Assembly (NCBI GenBank): GCA_965222695.1
Contig: OZ244967.1
Location: 4,340,001 to 4,404,000 of the forward strand
From: UBA7957 sp965222695
Lineage (GTDB): Bacteria > Pseudomonadota > Gammaproteobacteria > Granulosicoccales > Granulosicoccaceae
Direction: 5' to 3'
Length of the DNA stretch: 64,000 nt
A program made the position numbers and the translations under genes. The notes under the pieces were generated by a model. That model had not been told where the DNA came from and did not search any database. It was given only the letters and a program-made list of their open reading frames with translations. Below are positions 41,255 through 51,164 of this stretch, one piece after another (the first letter of the stretch is position 1; every line of letters starts with the position of its first letter).

Positions 41255-43966
41255 ATGAAAATACTGGAAAAATTATCACTTAGAAATAAGATGCGTCTGA
41301 TGATGCTGATACCCCTGGCGGGATTCGCATTCATATCCGGTGTACAAATCTATCATGCTTATGTCAGTCGAAATCAGATTTTGACCGTAAATCAACTCGT
41401 TGAGCTTTCAGTGCATTCAAGCTCACTGGTGCACGCTTTGCAAAAAGAGCGAGGAATGTCCGCGGGTTACATTGCAAGCAATGGCAGCAAATTCAAGACA
41501 GCCATCGCGCGGCAATACACGGAAACAGATGCCCGGTTTGGCGATTTAAACAATTTTCTTCACATGCACTCTGGCAGCCTGGATGAGTCAGTCGTCTTAG
41601 CGGTGGATGGATTACTGGTTTCAATCAAGGAAGTTCAAGGTACTCGTGATGCGGTTCAGAGTTTATCCGCAGAGCTCGATCAGACAATCGCCTTTTATAC
41701 AGATATCAACAAGCAGCTGATCAATATTGCAGCTATATTACCCTTTCTAAGTAAGGCTGGCGAGATCAATAACCAGTCCATCGCCTATGTCAATTTTCTT
41801 AAAAGTAAAGAACTGGCCGGAATAGAGCGGGCTGTTCTGTCGGCAGTGTTCGCCAAAGATGCGTTCAGCCCTGAGCTTTTCAGGAGGTTTCTGGGCTTGA
41901 TTGAACAGCAAGAGGCTTATCTTGGTATCTTTCAGTCTTTGGCCGATCATCGATTGAGCAATGAGCTAAACAAGATGTTGGGCAGTATTGCGTTCAGTGA
42001 AACTCAGGCCATGAGGGATATTGCGCTTGAACAAAGTGATAAGGGTGGGTTCGGTATTGACCCAACAGTGTGGTTCAAAAAACAGACGGATAAAATCAAT
42101 CTGCTGAAGTCCTACGAGGATTTGTTATCGAAGGCGCTGAAAAGCAGTGCGCTGACTCACCGGCATGATTCAGAGCAGACTCTGGGATTGTATATTTTAA
42201 TTGCAACTCTTGCCACTATCCTCAGTGGTACATTACTCTCGCACCAGGCCCGAAGCATTCTGCGTCAATTGGGTGCGGATCCAAATGACCTGGTCAAGGT
42301 TTCAACGGAAATATCGAACGGAAACCTGGACGTTTATGCTGATAAGAAACCGGAGTCGGAAAAAGGCGTATTAGCTTCGATGCTGAAAATGCGTGATAAT
42401 TTGTCATCGCAGATAGAATGCGAAAGAGCAAAAGCCGTGGAGATGGAGCAGATACAACAGGCTTTGAATACTGCAAGTGCGAATATTATGATTGCGGATT
42501 CCGAAAACGACGTGATCTATATAAACCGTTCTTTAAAGGGATACCTTCAGGAAAATGCCGATGAAATCCTCTCCGGTGCGGAAACTGACGATCCGGATCA
42601 GCTGTATGGCCACGGCCTCCAACGGATTTTTTCCGCCAGCGATTTAGATCCCGCCGACTTCAATTCATTGGATAAACCGATTCAGGCAGACACTCGGTTT
42701 AGGAGTTGTTATATCCGCTTAAGCGTCTCACCGGTATTCGATGTCACGGGGAAGCGCTTCGGCACCACGATAGAGTGGCATGATCGCTACCAAGAGGTTG
42801 TGATCGAATCCCAGGTGAAGGATGTGTTGGAGTGCGCTTTGGCGGGTGACCTGAGTAAACGGATCGATGTCGGCGAAATGAACGGTTTTTTTCGTATCCT
42901 GAGTGAGACGTTTAACCAGTTGGTAGCCCTAAGCAGTGAAGTGATCGACGAAACCGTAAACGTGATGAGTGCGGTTTCCAATGGTGATCTGACAAAGAAA
43001 ATCAATACCCGGTACAGAGGTAATTTCGGCTTACTCAGAGTCGATGTCAATCGGACGGTCGATAAGTTAATCGAAGTTGTCGACAATATACACCACAGTT
43101 CTCAGGTAGTCAGCAACGGATCTCAAGAGATTGCGGAAGGTACACTGAACCTGTCGCATAGGACTGAGCAGCAGGCCTCGAGTCTGGAAGAAACCGCTTC
43201 AGGTATGGCGCAGATGACGGCCACAGTGCGTCAAAACGCAGAAAATGCCGGTCAAGCGAGCGAGTTGGCGATGGATGCCACCGGGCTTGCAGAACAAGGC
43301 GGAAAAGTTGTAACAAAAGCAATTGGCGCCATGGAAGCTATTACTCAATCGAGCGAAAAAATCTCGACTATTATTGCCGTGATCAATGAAATTGCGTTCC
43401 AGACTAATCTGCTGGCTTTAAACGCCTCTGTAGAGGCTGCGCGTGCCGGCGAGCAAGGTCGCGGATTTGCGGTCGTGGCCAGTGAAGTCCGGAATCTGGC
43501 CGGGCGTAGCGCTGTTGCTGCAAAGGAAATAAAAGAGCTTATCGATGATAGCGCGCTGAAAGTGAAAGATGGTGCCGAACTTGTCAATCAATCAGGAAGA
43601 ACGCTTGAAGAAATCATGGCAGCGATAAAGACAGTAAGTGAAATCATCGCAAATATTGCGGCAGCTTCGAATGAACAAAGTGACGGTATAGAACTGGTGA
43701 ACAGCAGTATTTCTCAGATGGACGAAATGACCCAACGCAATGCAGGTCTGGTTGAAGAAACTGCTTCCTCGTCCAAATCAATAGGAGATGAAGCCAAGAA
43801 GCTTAATGAAATGGTGGGTTTCTTTAAGACGGCCGACATTGTCTCGGTTGGCAAAACGACCCAGACGGGAAGTCAGTCCGAACCCCCGAATGATCCAGAT
43901 ATGTATTCCGCATCTGTCGATAATATAAAAATTGCAGGCGGCGGAAGTGATTGGGATAGTTTTTAG
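41255..43966 (+). CDS. Chemoreceptor with NIT sensor domain, PAS domain and tethering pentapeptide
   Basis: The start is taken at the ATG at 41255 (about 903 residues); ATGs at 41204 and 41243 are alternatives. A transmembrane helix near the N-terminus precedes a NIT-type sensor (LVHALQKERGMSAGYIA, characteristic of nitrate/nitrite-sensing domains). A second transmembrane helix (LYILIATLATILSGTLL) leads to a HAMP-like region, a PAS-like domain and the methyl-accepting signalling domain with the invariant hairpin AFQTNLLALNASVEAARAGEQGR. The last residues, SDWDSF, form a C-terminal tethering pentapeptide. The ligand may be an oxidised nitrogen compound, by analogy only. Confidence 0.85.
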   Translation: MKILEKLSLRNKMRLMMLIPLAGFAFISGVQIYHAYVSRNQILTVNQLVELSVHSSSLVHALQKERGMSAGYIASNGSKFKTAIARQYTETDARFGDLNNFLHMHSGSLDESVVLAVDGLLVSIKEVQGTRDAVQSLSAELDQTIAFYTDINKQLINIAAILPFLSKAGEINNQSIAYVNFLKSKELAGIERAVLSAVFAKDAFSPELFRRFLGLIEQQEAYLGIFQSLADHRLSNELNKMLGSIAFSETQAMRDIALEQSDKGGFGIDPTVWFKKQTDKINLLKSYEDLLSKALKSSALTHRHDSEQTLGLYILIATLATILSGTLLSHQARSILRQLGADPNDLVKVSTEISNGNLDVYADKKPESEKGVLASMLKMRDNLSSQIECERAKAVEMEQIQQALNTASANIMIADSENDVIYINRSLKGYLQENADEILSGAETDDPDQLYGHGLQRIFSASDLDPADFNSLDKPIQADTRFRSCYIRLSVSPVFDVTGKRFGTTIEWHDRYQEVVIESQVKDVLECALAGDLSKRIDVGEMNGFFRILSETFNQLVALSSEVIDETVNVMSAVSNGDLTKKINTRYRGNFGLLRVDVNRTVDKLIEVVDNIHHSSQVVSNGSQEIAEGTLNLSHRTEQQASSLEETASGMAQMTATVRQNAENAGQASELAMDATGLAEQGGKVVTKAIGAMEAITQSSEKISTIIAVINEIAFQTNLLALNASVEAARAGEQGRGFAVVASEVRNLAGRSAVAAKEIKELIDDSALKVKDGAELVNQSGRTLEEIMAAIKTVSEIIANIAAASNEQSDGIELVNSSISQMDEMTQRNAGLVEETASSSKSIGDEAKKLNEMVGFFKTADIVSVGKTTQTGSQSEPPNDPDMYSASVDNIKIAGGGSDWDSF

Positions 43967-44032
43967 TTCTCGGATTCCGATCCTTACTGATGGGGCACTG
44001 TTATATCAAAGCTCGGTAGCATGGAGTAAGTA

Positions 44033-47000
44033 ATGATAGATGTGTTAACAGAGAAAATAAGCTTACGAGTCAAACTCATTGCTGCAATGATGCTGGCAGG
44101 CTTGCTTCCTCTGTTGGGAAACGTTGCAGTCAGCCAGTATTTTGCAACCAATGCACTGAAGGTCAGCGCCTACCAGCAGATGTCTTCTTTGCGGGAAGCC
44201 AAAGAACAGCAGATCAAAGACTATATTGACGATGTTGGAAAACAAATAGTCAGCCTGGCTGAAAATACAATGGCGATTAATGCATCCGAGTCATTTTCAT
44301 CCGCCTTCCGTCTGCTGGGCAAGCATGTCGATGCCAGCGATACGGCGATCGAAAAATACAGGCAAAGTCTGAAGAAATATTATGCGGGTGAGTTCAATCG
44401 AACACTAAAGGAGAAGACAGGTATTCAGGCGGATATTGAATCGCTTATACCTGATTCAAAGGAAGAGATAATTGCTCAGTATCTCTATATCAGCGGTAAT
44501 GAGAATCAACTGGGCGAAAAAGATAAGCTTGATAAGGCTGAGGGAAACTCGATATACAGCCAACTGCATTCGGCTTATCATCCAATCTTCAGAAATCTGT
44601 TGAAGAGATACGGATACTACGATTTATTTCTGATCGAGGCGGATGCCGGGCATATTGTCTATTCGGTATTTAAAGAGCTCGATTATGCGACCAGCCTGTT
44701 CAACGGCCCGTACAAGGATACCAATTTTGCGAAGGTTTTCAGAGAAGCGGTAAAAGGTGAAAAAGGCAGAGTATACATGGCAGATTATAAGCCATATTTA
44801 CCGTCATACAACGCTCCCGCATGGTTTATTGCAACTCCTGTGTTCAAAGATGAAAAACTGATTGCAACTTTGATTATTCAGTTACCGGTTGAACGAATCA
44901 ATAACATCATGCGTAAAACCGCCGGGTCTGGTGATACGGTGGATGCTTATGTAGTGGGAAAAGACCGATTACTGCGTTCACACTCGCGACTGAATGAATT
45001 AAATGTCGATAAATCCCGTGCGATTGTTTCAGGAGCCATCGAAAACGCTTTCAACGGTGAGTCCGGACAAGAAATCGCCAATAATTTTCTCGATCAGCAG
45101 GTGCTTGCCTCTTATTCACCAATGGACATGCCCGGTCTGGATTGGGTGCTGGTGGTGGAAACCGCTAAAGAGGCGGTGTTCTCCACTATCAGCGATCTTC
45201 AGTTAACGGGTTTTTACATGGCGATAGCAGGTGTGCTTTTTATTGTAGTCACAGCGTATTTTCTCTCTAAAAACGTATTGAACCAATTGGGTGAGGATCC
45301 GTCCAGGCTCAGCCAAGTTGCAAATGCTATTGCCAACGAAAAGTGGTCGGAAATTGAGTATTCAGGGAGTAAGGGAAAGCAGACGGGTGTGCTGGCCTCC
45401 ATGTTGTTGATGAAACAAAATATACAGGACCGTACACAAGAGGAAAGGAAAGCCGCGAGGGAGAACCTGCGAATCCGTCAGGCACTCGATCATGTGAAAA
45501 GCTGTGTGGTGGTGACTGACAAGGACTACAACCTTATCTATGCAAATGCCGCATTCGAGAAGCTTGCGTCCTTCAGGTTAAGGGATTTGCAGACTCAGAT
45601 ACCAGGTCTCTCCCTGGACTCACTTAAAAAGTCACCGTGTACCGATCTAGCGGGGGAACTTAAATCGGTCTTGCAATTTGAGTCGGCCACAAATAAGTCG
45701 GTGAGTGTGGATAAGCAATATGGCGATAGCCATATAAGTATCGTCGGCAGCCTTGTCAAAGATACTGATAATGATGAAGTGCTTGGCGGTGTGTTTGAGT
45801 GGACAGATCGAACCGAAATAGTGGATATTGAGCAGGAAATTCAGTCGATTGTGGACCAAGCAAAAGAAGGAGATCTTTCCGGCCGCATCGATACTTCCAA
45901 TAAAACTCGCTTTTTTGAACGATTGAGTGTAGGCATTAATCAAATGGTTGATGTCAACGAGAGAAGTATTAATGATTCCATAGCGTCCATCAGTGCGGTT
46001 TCCAAAGGGGATTTGTTACATCCGGTAAAAGCGAAGTATTCCGGTGCATTCGGGCGCTTGGCCACAGATATCAATTCAACGATTGCGAAATTGTCTCAAG
46101 TTGTTGCGCAAATCGGAGACAGTGCAAACTATGTTCTGAGCGGTTCCAAGGAGATTCTTAAAGACAATACCCACTTGTCCAGACGTACCGAGCAACAGGC
46201 GACCAACCTTGAGGAGACTGCGTCAAGCATGGAGCAGATGACATCCACGGTCAAGCAAAATGCTGAGAATGCGGACCTCGCCAACCAGGTCACTCTTGAG
46301 GCACGAGGGATTGCCGAGCATGGAGTCGAGGTGGTAAAAAAAGCTGTCACCTCGATGAACGATATTACTTCTTCGAGTAAAGAAATCGTCGATATTATCG
46401 GCGTGATTGACGAGATCGCATTTCAAACGAATCTCCTGGCGCTGAATGCTGCCGTGGAAGCTGCAAGGGCGGGAGAGCACGGTCGTGGATTTGCGGTGGT
46501 GGCGAGCGAAGTCAGGAATCTTGCGGGAAGAAGTGCGATTGCGGCTAAGGAAATCAAGGAATTGATTGAAAGCAGCGTTTCCAAAGTGGAGGAGGGTTCT
46601 CACCTGGTTAATAAGTCCGGCAAGACACTGGAAGAAATAGTGGATTCGGTAAAAAAGGTGAGTGAACTCGTATCCAATATAGCTGTTGCAAGTCAAGAAC
46701 AATCGGAGGGCATAGAGCTTGTCAATTCGGCGGTATCACAAATGGACGAAATGACTCAGCAAAATGCAGCTATGGTAGAGCAAGCTACTTCCGCCAGTGA
46801 AGCGATGAAAGAACAAGCCGATTGTTTGAATGAGTTAGTCAGCTTTTTCCGGATGGACCGGATGACGGAATCAGCCGCGGCAAAATACACGGGCGAAGAA
46901 CGCAGATCAACAGAAAGACCCTGGACTGAAAAGGCGGTGTCCGGGGAAAAATACAGCTCCTGTTCATCTGCCGCAAAAGCAACAACGCAGGCACCGTCAG

Positions 47001-47053
47001 CGACGGCCGGGCGGGCGGAGCAGGATGCAGGCACCGATTGGGAAGAGTTTTAA
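44033..47053 (+). CDS. Chemoreceptor with periplasmic Cache-type sensor and DWEEF tether
   Basis: This 1006-residue protein has a first transmembrane helix (about residues 15-35), a large periplasmic dCache-like domain (about 40-370, including the typical 'YDLFLIEADAGHIVYSV' and 'PSYNAPAWFIATPVF' strands) and a second transmembrane helix. HAMP-like and PAS-like regions follow, then the signalling hairpin AFQTNLLALNAAVEAARAGEHGR. It ends GTDWEEF, a strong match to the xWxxF pentapeptide that binds CheR and CheB. It starts 66 bp after the preceding receptor and shares its C-terminal architecture, so the pair may be a duplication that changed the sensor. Confidence 0.88.
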   Translation: MIDVLTEKISLRVKLIAAMMLAGLLPLLGNVAVSQYFATNALKVSAYQQMSSLREAKEQQIKDYIDDVGKQIVSLAENTMAINASESFSSAFRLLGKHVDASDTAIEKYRQSLKKYYAGEFNRTLKEKTGIQADIESLIPDSKEEIIAQYLYISGNENQLGEKDKLDKAEGNSIYSQLHSAYHPIFRNLLKRYGYYDLFLIEADAGHIVYSVFKELDYATSLFNGPYKDTNFAKVFREAVKGEKGRVYMADYKPYLPSYNAPAWFIATPVFKDEKLIATLIIQLPVERINNIMRKTAGSGDTVDAYVVGKDRLLRSHSRLNELNVDKSRAIVSGAIENAFNGESGQEIANNFLDQQVLASYSPMDMPGLDWVLVVETAKEAVFSTISDLQLTGFYMAIAGVLFIVVTAYFLSKNVLNQLGEDPSRLSQVANAIANEKWSEIEYSGSKGKQTGVLASMLLMKQNIQDRTQEERKAARENLRIRQALDHVKSCVVVTDKDYNLIYANAAFEKLASFRLRDLQTQIPGLSLDSLKKSPCTDLAGELKSVLQFESATNKSVSVDKQYGDSHISIVGSLVKDTDNDEVLGGVFEWTDRTEIVDIEQEIQSIVDQAKEGDLSGRIDTSNKTRFFERLSVGINQMVDVNERSINDSIASISAVSKGDLLHPVKAKYSGAFGRLATDINSTIAKLSQVVAQIGDSANYVLSGSKEILKDNTHLSRRTEQQATNLEETASSMEQMTSTVKQNAENADLANQVTLEARGIAEHGVEVVKKAVTSMNDITSSSKEIVDIIGVIDEIAFQTNLLALNAAVEAARAGEHGRGFAVVASEVRNLAGRSAIAAKEIKELIESSVSKVEEGSHLVNKSGKTLEEIVDSVKKVSELVSNIAVASQEQSEGIELVNSAVSQMDEMTQQNAAMVEQATSASEAMKEQADCLNELVSFFRMDRMTESAAAKYTGEERRSTERPWTEKAVSGEKYSSCSSAAKATTQAPSATAGRAEQDAGTDWEEF

Positions 47054-47074
47054 TGAGTAAATGTGGGCGTTGTT

Positions 47075-47389
47075 ATGAAAAGGAAAACAGAGACTCAAGA
47101 ATCAGTGGTACAGTCAACTAAATTGGTGCTAGATGAAACTATCGGCATAGAAACCGTAAATACGTTTCGGGCGACCCTTGAGAATATGGCTGAACTGGAA
47201 AGAGATATTATCATTGATTCGTCACAAGTGAAGGTGATTGACACCGCTTCGATTCAATCGCTGGTCGCTTTGGCCTTATATGTAAATAGTATTGGTAAAA
47301 AAATAATATGGAACCAATCGTCCGAAGCATTTATGAGAATTGTTACACTCTTAAATCTTGGAACCTGGTTAGAGTGCGAAACACCATAA
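47075..47389 (+). CDS. STAS-domain protein
   Basis: The ATG at 47075 is preferred (104 residues); a GTG at 47063 adds four residues. A lone STAS (anti-sigma-factor-antagonist-like) domain is visible: DIIIDSSQVKVIDTASIQSL, with a Ser in the usual phosphorylatable position and a closing helix MRIVTLLNLGTWL. Lone STAS genes occur in many gammaproteobacterial chemotaxis clusters, function unclear, perhaps docking to receptors or kinases. It has no anti-sigma partner here. Confidence 0.8.
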   Translation: MKRKTETQESVVQSTKLVLDETIGIETVNTFRATLENMAELERDIIIDSSQVKVIDTASIQSLVALALYVNSIGKKIIWNQSSEAFMRIVTLLNLGTWLECETP

Positions 47390-47422
47390 CCTCGAATTCG
47401 TTTTAAGGAGTTATCGCTGCCC

Positions 47423-47959
47423 ATGGAATCAGATGAAAACAGAAAGAATGATGTCAGCAATATAGCCGATTATCTGGAGCTTGCCATATTGCAAATCACG
47501 ATGTCGATGAAGGAGTCCGATCACTCGATTGAAATGCTGGTCGATGAAATTACTCAGTTTTCCGATTATCTCAAGGTCTTGAATGATGATTTGAACGAGC
47601 TGGCTGCCGACCGCAGTGCCGAAGTTCTGCCAGAGTTAATAACCAAGTCCGAAGTTGCAAATGAGCAGATTCAAAAAGTATTTATCGCATTTCAGTTTTA
47701 TGATCGACTCAGTCAAAGAATGTGGCATATAGAAGAGAATTTGCGTGCCGTGGCTGATTTGATACAAAAGCCCGAACAGGAACATTTCGAGTTGTGGAAG
47801 AGGTTGCAACACAAGCTAAGGTCGGTTTATACGTTTGAACAGGAACAACAGTTAATCAATGCGTTTACCAAAGGAAAACAGAGTTCGGCAGATTGCCTGC
47901 ATCTGGATTCAACGGAGCAAAAACCGTCAAACAGCGCTGGCGAAATTGAGTTGTTTTAG
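47423..47959 (+). CDS. Helical protein with a CheZ-like DxxxQ phosphatase motif
   Basis: This 178-residue all-helical protein has AGGAG 12 bp before its ATG. A central helix, VFIAFQFYDRLSQRMWHI, contains D-R-L-S-Q, the same DxxxQ spacing (within an FQ...R context) used by CheZ to dephosphorylate CheY. The C-terminus ends with acidic and hydrophobic residues (GEIELF) that could be a CheY-binding peptide like that of CheZ. It is shorter than CheZ. It is positioned between the STAS gene and cheR in the operon. Phosphatase activity is inference from the motif. Confidence 0.6.
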   Translation: MESDENRKNDVSNIADYLELAILQITMSMKESDHSIEMLVDEITQFSDYLKVLNDDLNELAADRSAEVLPELITKSEVANEQIQKVFIAFQFYDRLSQRMWHIEENLRAVADLIQKPEQEHFELWKRLQHKLRSVYTFEQEQQLINAFTKGKQSSADCLHLDSTEQKPSNSAGEIELF

Positions 47960-47969
47960 GGTAAAAAGC

Positions 47970-48830
47970 ATGCGTGTGGGGGTTTCAAAAGCGAAAATCG
48001 AATATAGGGAAAACTACACTTTTACCGATGATCAATTCGAAAAACTAAGGAAGCTGGTTAGCGATGAAACCGGCATCAGCTTGTCCGAGCACAAAAAAGA
48101 TTTGCTTTACGGTCGATTGAGCCGTCGTCTCCGAGCGTTGGATATTGATGATTTTGGAACCTATTGCGATATTCTGCATAATAATCCTGGTGATGAAATG
48201 CAAAATTTTATCAATGCAGTGACAACCAATTTAACTTCGTTTTTCCGCGAAAAACACCATTTTGAGTATCTCGCCGAGGAGCTGATTCCACAAACCATTA
48301 AGGACGGTAGCATTAAAGGACTGAGAGTATGGTCGGCGGGTTGTTCTACAGGTGAAGAGCCTTACTCAATTGCCATGATACTGCGGGAGAACGTGCCGGA
48401 AATTGAAAACAGTAACGTTCAAATACTGGCCAGCGATCTGGATTCTCAGGTCGTCAAGACCGCCGGAATCGGAGTATACGATGAATCCCGGATCGCGGGG
48501 TTGGAGGATGGTCGCAAGCGAAGATGGTTTCTTCGAGGTAACGGGGAGAATAAGGGAAAGGTCAGAGTGAGGCCGGAATTGCAGAAAATGGTTTCGTTTC
48601 GTCAACTCAATTTGATGCAGGAGTGGCCGATGAATTATATGTTCGATATTGTATTTTGCCGTAACGTTGTTATTTATTTTGACAAGGAGACGCAAAAAAA
48701 GCTGTTTGACCGCTTTGCCAATATCATTAAACCGGGCGGATATCTGTTTATCGGTCATTCTGAAACTCTGTACAGAGTTACGGACAGATTTGAACTGATA
48801 GGTAAGACCATATGCAGGAAATTACACTGA
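47970..48830 (+). CDS. cheR: Chemotaxis protein methyltransferase CheR
   Basis: The start is at the ATG at 47970 (286 residues) rather than an upstream frame that overlaps the preceding gene. It has an N-terminal helical subdomain (DQFEKLRKLVSDETGISL, KKDLLYGRLSRRLR) and a SAM-binding Rossmann domain (GLRVWSAGCSTGEEPYSIAM, VQILASDLDSQVV, FDIVFCRNVVIYFD). It methylates glutamates of the receptors encoded upstream, whose C-terminal pentapeptides suit CheR docking. Confidence 0.95.
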   Translation: MRVGVSKAKIEYRENYTFTDDQFEKLRKLVSDETGISLSEHKKDLLYGRLSRRLRALDIDDFGTYCDILHNNPGDEMQNFINAVTTNLTSFFREKHHFEYLAEELIPQTIKDGSIKGLRVWSAGCSTGEEPYSIAMILRENVPEIENSNVQILASDLDSQVVKTAGIGVYDESRIAGLEDGRKRRWFLRGNGENKGKVRVRPELQKMVSFRQLNLMQEWPMNYMFDIVFCRNVVIYFDKETQKKLFDRFANIIKPGGYLFIGHSETLYRVTDRFELIGKTICRKLH

Positions 48831-48893
48831 GCATTCGAAATGCTACAGGCAAAGCCGGTACTTGAGACTTAAGCCAAAACATCAGGGATTGAT

Positions 48894-50024
48894 ATGATCA
48901 CGCCAATCAAAGTGTTAATAGTTGATGACTCAGCTTCTGTTAGAAATTTGCTGTCTCGGATTATTGATTCTGATCCATACCTGACAGTCATAGGCAGCGC
49001 ATCGGATCCCTACATCGCCCGTGAGAAAATTAAGCAGCTGGATCCCGATGTGCTGACGCTTGACATCGAGATGCCAAGAATGGATGGCATTACTTTTTTA
49101 AAAAACTTAATGCGATTGCGCCCAATGCCTGTGGTTATGGTCTCCAGTCTGGCCGTAACGGGGGCTGACAAAACACTGCAAGCCCTTGAAATCGGTGCTG
49201 TGGATTATATCAGCAAGCCCAATAGCCGTAGTATTGTCACGCTGGATACTTATGCAGATGAATTAAAGGCGAAAATCCGGGCGGCAGCGAAGGTGCAGAT
49301 CAAGCCTTTGTTCACCCAAAACCAGCAAGAGACATCGAATGTAGACAAAAATCTCAATGCCGATGCAGTGATAAAGAAAGTGGTTCCGGAAAGTTTTAAA
49401 CTGACTCAGCCCATTATCGCGATAGGCGCATCGACCGGTGGTACTGAGGCCATTAAACAAGTGTTAACGGGTTTTCCCAAATCCTGCGCGGGAACCGTGG
49501 TGACACAGCACATTCCGAGCACTTTCAGCGGAGCGTTTGCAAGCCGCCTGGACACACTGTGTGGTATGACGGTCTGCGAAGCTGTTGACGGTGATGAAAT
49601 TGTACGCGGTCACGCATACATAGCGCCAGGCGATCAGCATTTAATGGTCGTTCGCCGTGCAGATAAATATTTCTGTAGGCTGGATAATGGTTCTTCAGTC
49701 AATCGTCATAAACCATCCGTAGATGTATTGTTTCGTTCAGTGGCCCAAAGTGCGGGGCCCAATGCGACCGCGGTTATACTTACTGGAATGGGTAATGACG
49801 GTGCCATGGGTCTTAAAGAGCTACAGGATGTCAAGGCCTCAACCATTGCGCAAGACAAGCAATCCAGTGTTGTCTGGGGAATGCCGGGATCGGCAGTGAA
49901 GCTGGGCGCCGCTGACGATGTGCTGCCTTTAAACAGAATTTCAGAGAGGGTTCTGGAATTGCTCAGTCTGAGTAAAACAAGGCATTCAATCGCCTCGCTG
50001 GTAAAGAGGAATGTTGGAACCTGA
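48894..50024 (+). CDS. cheB: Chemotaxis protein-glutamate methylesterase/deamidase CheB
   Basis: This 376-residue protein has an N-terminal receiver with D11-D12 and the phosphorylation site in VLTLDIEMPRMDG, then a variable linker, then the methylesterase domain with the catalytic triad in AIGASTGGTEAI (Ser), TQHIPSTFSGAFA (His) and GMGNDGAMG (Asp). It removes methyl groups added by CheR and is activated by CheA. No CheD gene is visible between cheR and cheB. Confidence 0.95.
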   Translation: MITPIKVLIVDDSASVRNLLSRIIDSDPYLTVIGSASDPYIAREKIKQLDPDVLTLDIEMPRMDGITFLKNLMRLRPMPVVMVSSLAVTGADKTLQALEIGAVDYISKPNSRSIVTLDTYADELKAKIRAAAKVQIKPLFTQNQQETSNVDKNLNADAVIKKVVPESFKLTQPIIAIGASTGGTEAIKQVLTGFPKSCAGTVVTQHIPSTFSGAFASRLDTLCGMTVCEAVDGDEIVRGHAYIAPGDQHLMVVRRADKYFCRLDNGSSVNRHKPSVDVLFRSVAQSAGPNATAVILTGMGNDGAMGLKELQDVKASTIAQDKQSSVVWGMPGSAVKLGAADDVLPLNRISERVLELLSLSKTRHSIASLVKRNVGT

Positions 50025-50078
50025 TCTTGACTGATGACTCAAGAACACTGAGGAGAATTTACAGGGAGTTATAATTCG

Positions 50079-50441
50079 ATGAATATATTAGTAGTAGACG
50101 ACAGTTTGGCGATGCGGATGATCGTGATTAAAACACTGCGGGAAGCCGGTTACGATGGTCATGACATTGCGCAGGCCGAGGACGGTGCCAGGGCATTAGA
50201 CCTTATCCGGGAAAGCGAACCGGATATTGTATTATGTGACTGGAATATGCCAAATATGACAGGCCCCGAGCTTTTGTCTGCATTAAACGAAGAAGGAATA
50301 AATCCGAAATTCGGCTTTGTCACGACCGAAGGCAGCGACGCGATGCGCGAAAAAGCTACTGAGCTGGGAGCCAGGTTTCTCATCACTAAACCCTTTACGC
50401 CCGAGAGCTTCAAGGCGGAGCTTGATCAATATTTGGATTAA
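50079..50441 (+). CDS. Second CheY-type response regulator
   Basis: This 120-residue receiver has D7-D8, phosphoacceptor D54 (VLCDWNMPNMTG), a conserved Thr (T81/T82) and Lys103 (ITKPF). It differs clearly from the first CheY of the operon. Being next to the CheX-like phosphatase, it may be a phosphate sink or a separate output. It starts at an ATG with GGGAG upstream. Confidence 0.9.
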   Translation: MNILVVDDSLAMRMIVIKTLREAGYDGHDIAQAEDGARALDLIRESEPDIVLCDWNMPNMTGPELLSALNEEGINPKFGFVTTEGSDAMREKATELGARFLITKPFTPESFKAELDQYLD

Positions 50442-50528
50442 GAGCCTGTCTAAAATCTCTGATATCGGCTGAGCAACCAGGCAAATGATGTTGCAAGGTC
50501 TTGTTCGAATCATTAAACGGAGTTAACC

Positions 50529-51008
50529 ATGTCAAAGTTTGATATACCCCAGAAAGTCGAGGTACAACAGATCCTGGGAATGCTGCTTCCCGATGGCGTA
50601 GACGTCGAAGAGTCGGCTACCGTGGCCACAGATGGCGGCAGTAAAACCATGGTGGCCGTCTATGTGGATGATGAAAATGCACCCGTAAGTGTCTGTACGT
50701 GTGACTTTCATTTCGCGGCTTTTGCCGGCGGTGCACTGACCAAGATTCCAAAGCCGGGCGCGGAAGAGGCTGCGGAAACCGGGGAATTTTCCAAAATGAT
50801 CCTGGATAATTTATATGAAATTATGAATATCTGCTCCCGGTTATTCATGAACAGCCATACGCCGCATCTACGATTGGAAAAAACCTATCAAACACCTGAT
50901 GAAGTCCCCAGTGAAGTCAGTCAACTGTTTTCCGAGGAGCATAAAGCCGGGTTTAAGATCAGCATCGAAGGCTATGGAGAAGGTCAGCTCAGTTTTATCT
51001 CGACGTGA
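50529..51008 (+). CDS. CheX-like CheY-P phosphatase
   Basis: This 159-residue protein contains the full CheC/CheX/FliY active-site pattern. DNLYEIMN fits DxxxExxN, and the conserved Pro lies exactly 22 residues after the Asn. An N-terminal beta region and a mixed C-terminal domain fit the CheX fold. It follows the second cheY (87-bp gap) and probably dephosphorylates one or both CheY proteins. The call is by motif. Confidence 0.72.
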   Translation: MSKFDIPQKVEVQQILGMLLPDGVDVEESATVATDGGSKTMVAVYVDDENAPVSVCTCDFHFAAFAGGALTKIPKPGAEEAAETGEFSKMILDNLYEIMNICSRLFMNSHTPHLRLEKTYQTPDEVPSEVSQLFSEEHKAGFKISIEGYGEGQLSFIST

Positions 51009-51164
51009 GGCTAGAGGCTGTCGTCAGGGAAATTTTACGGTAAAGATCTCGGAGATTGGCCCGAGGCTGAGTGATTAGCCATACGCTGACACGGTAGAAG
51101 TTCTTTTCAACGCTCGCCATCCGTTACCGAATTCATGACAAAGTCCACACAGGCTCCTGTTCGA

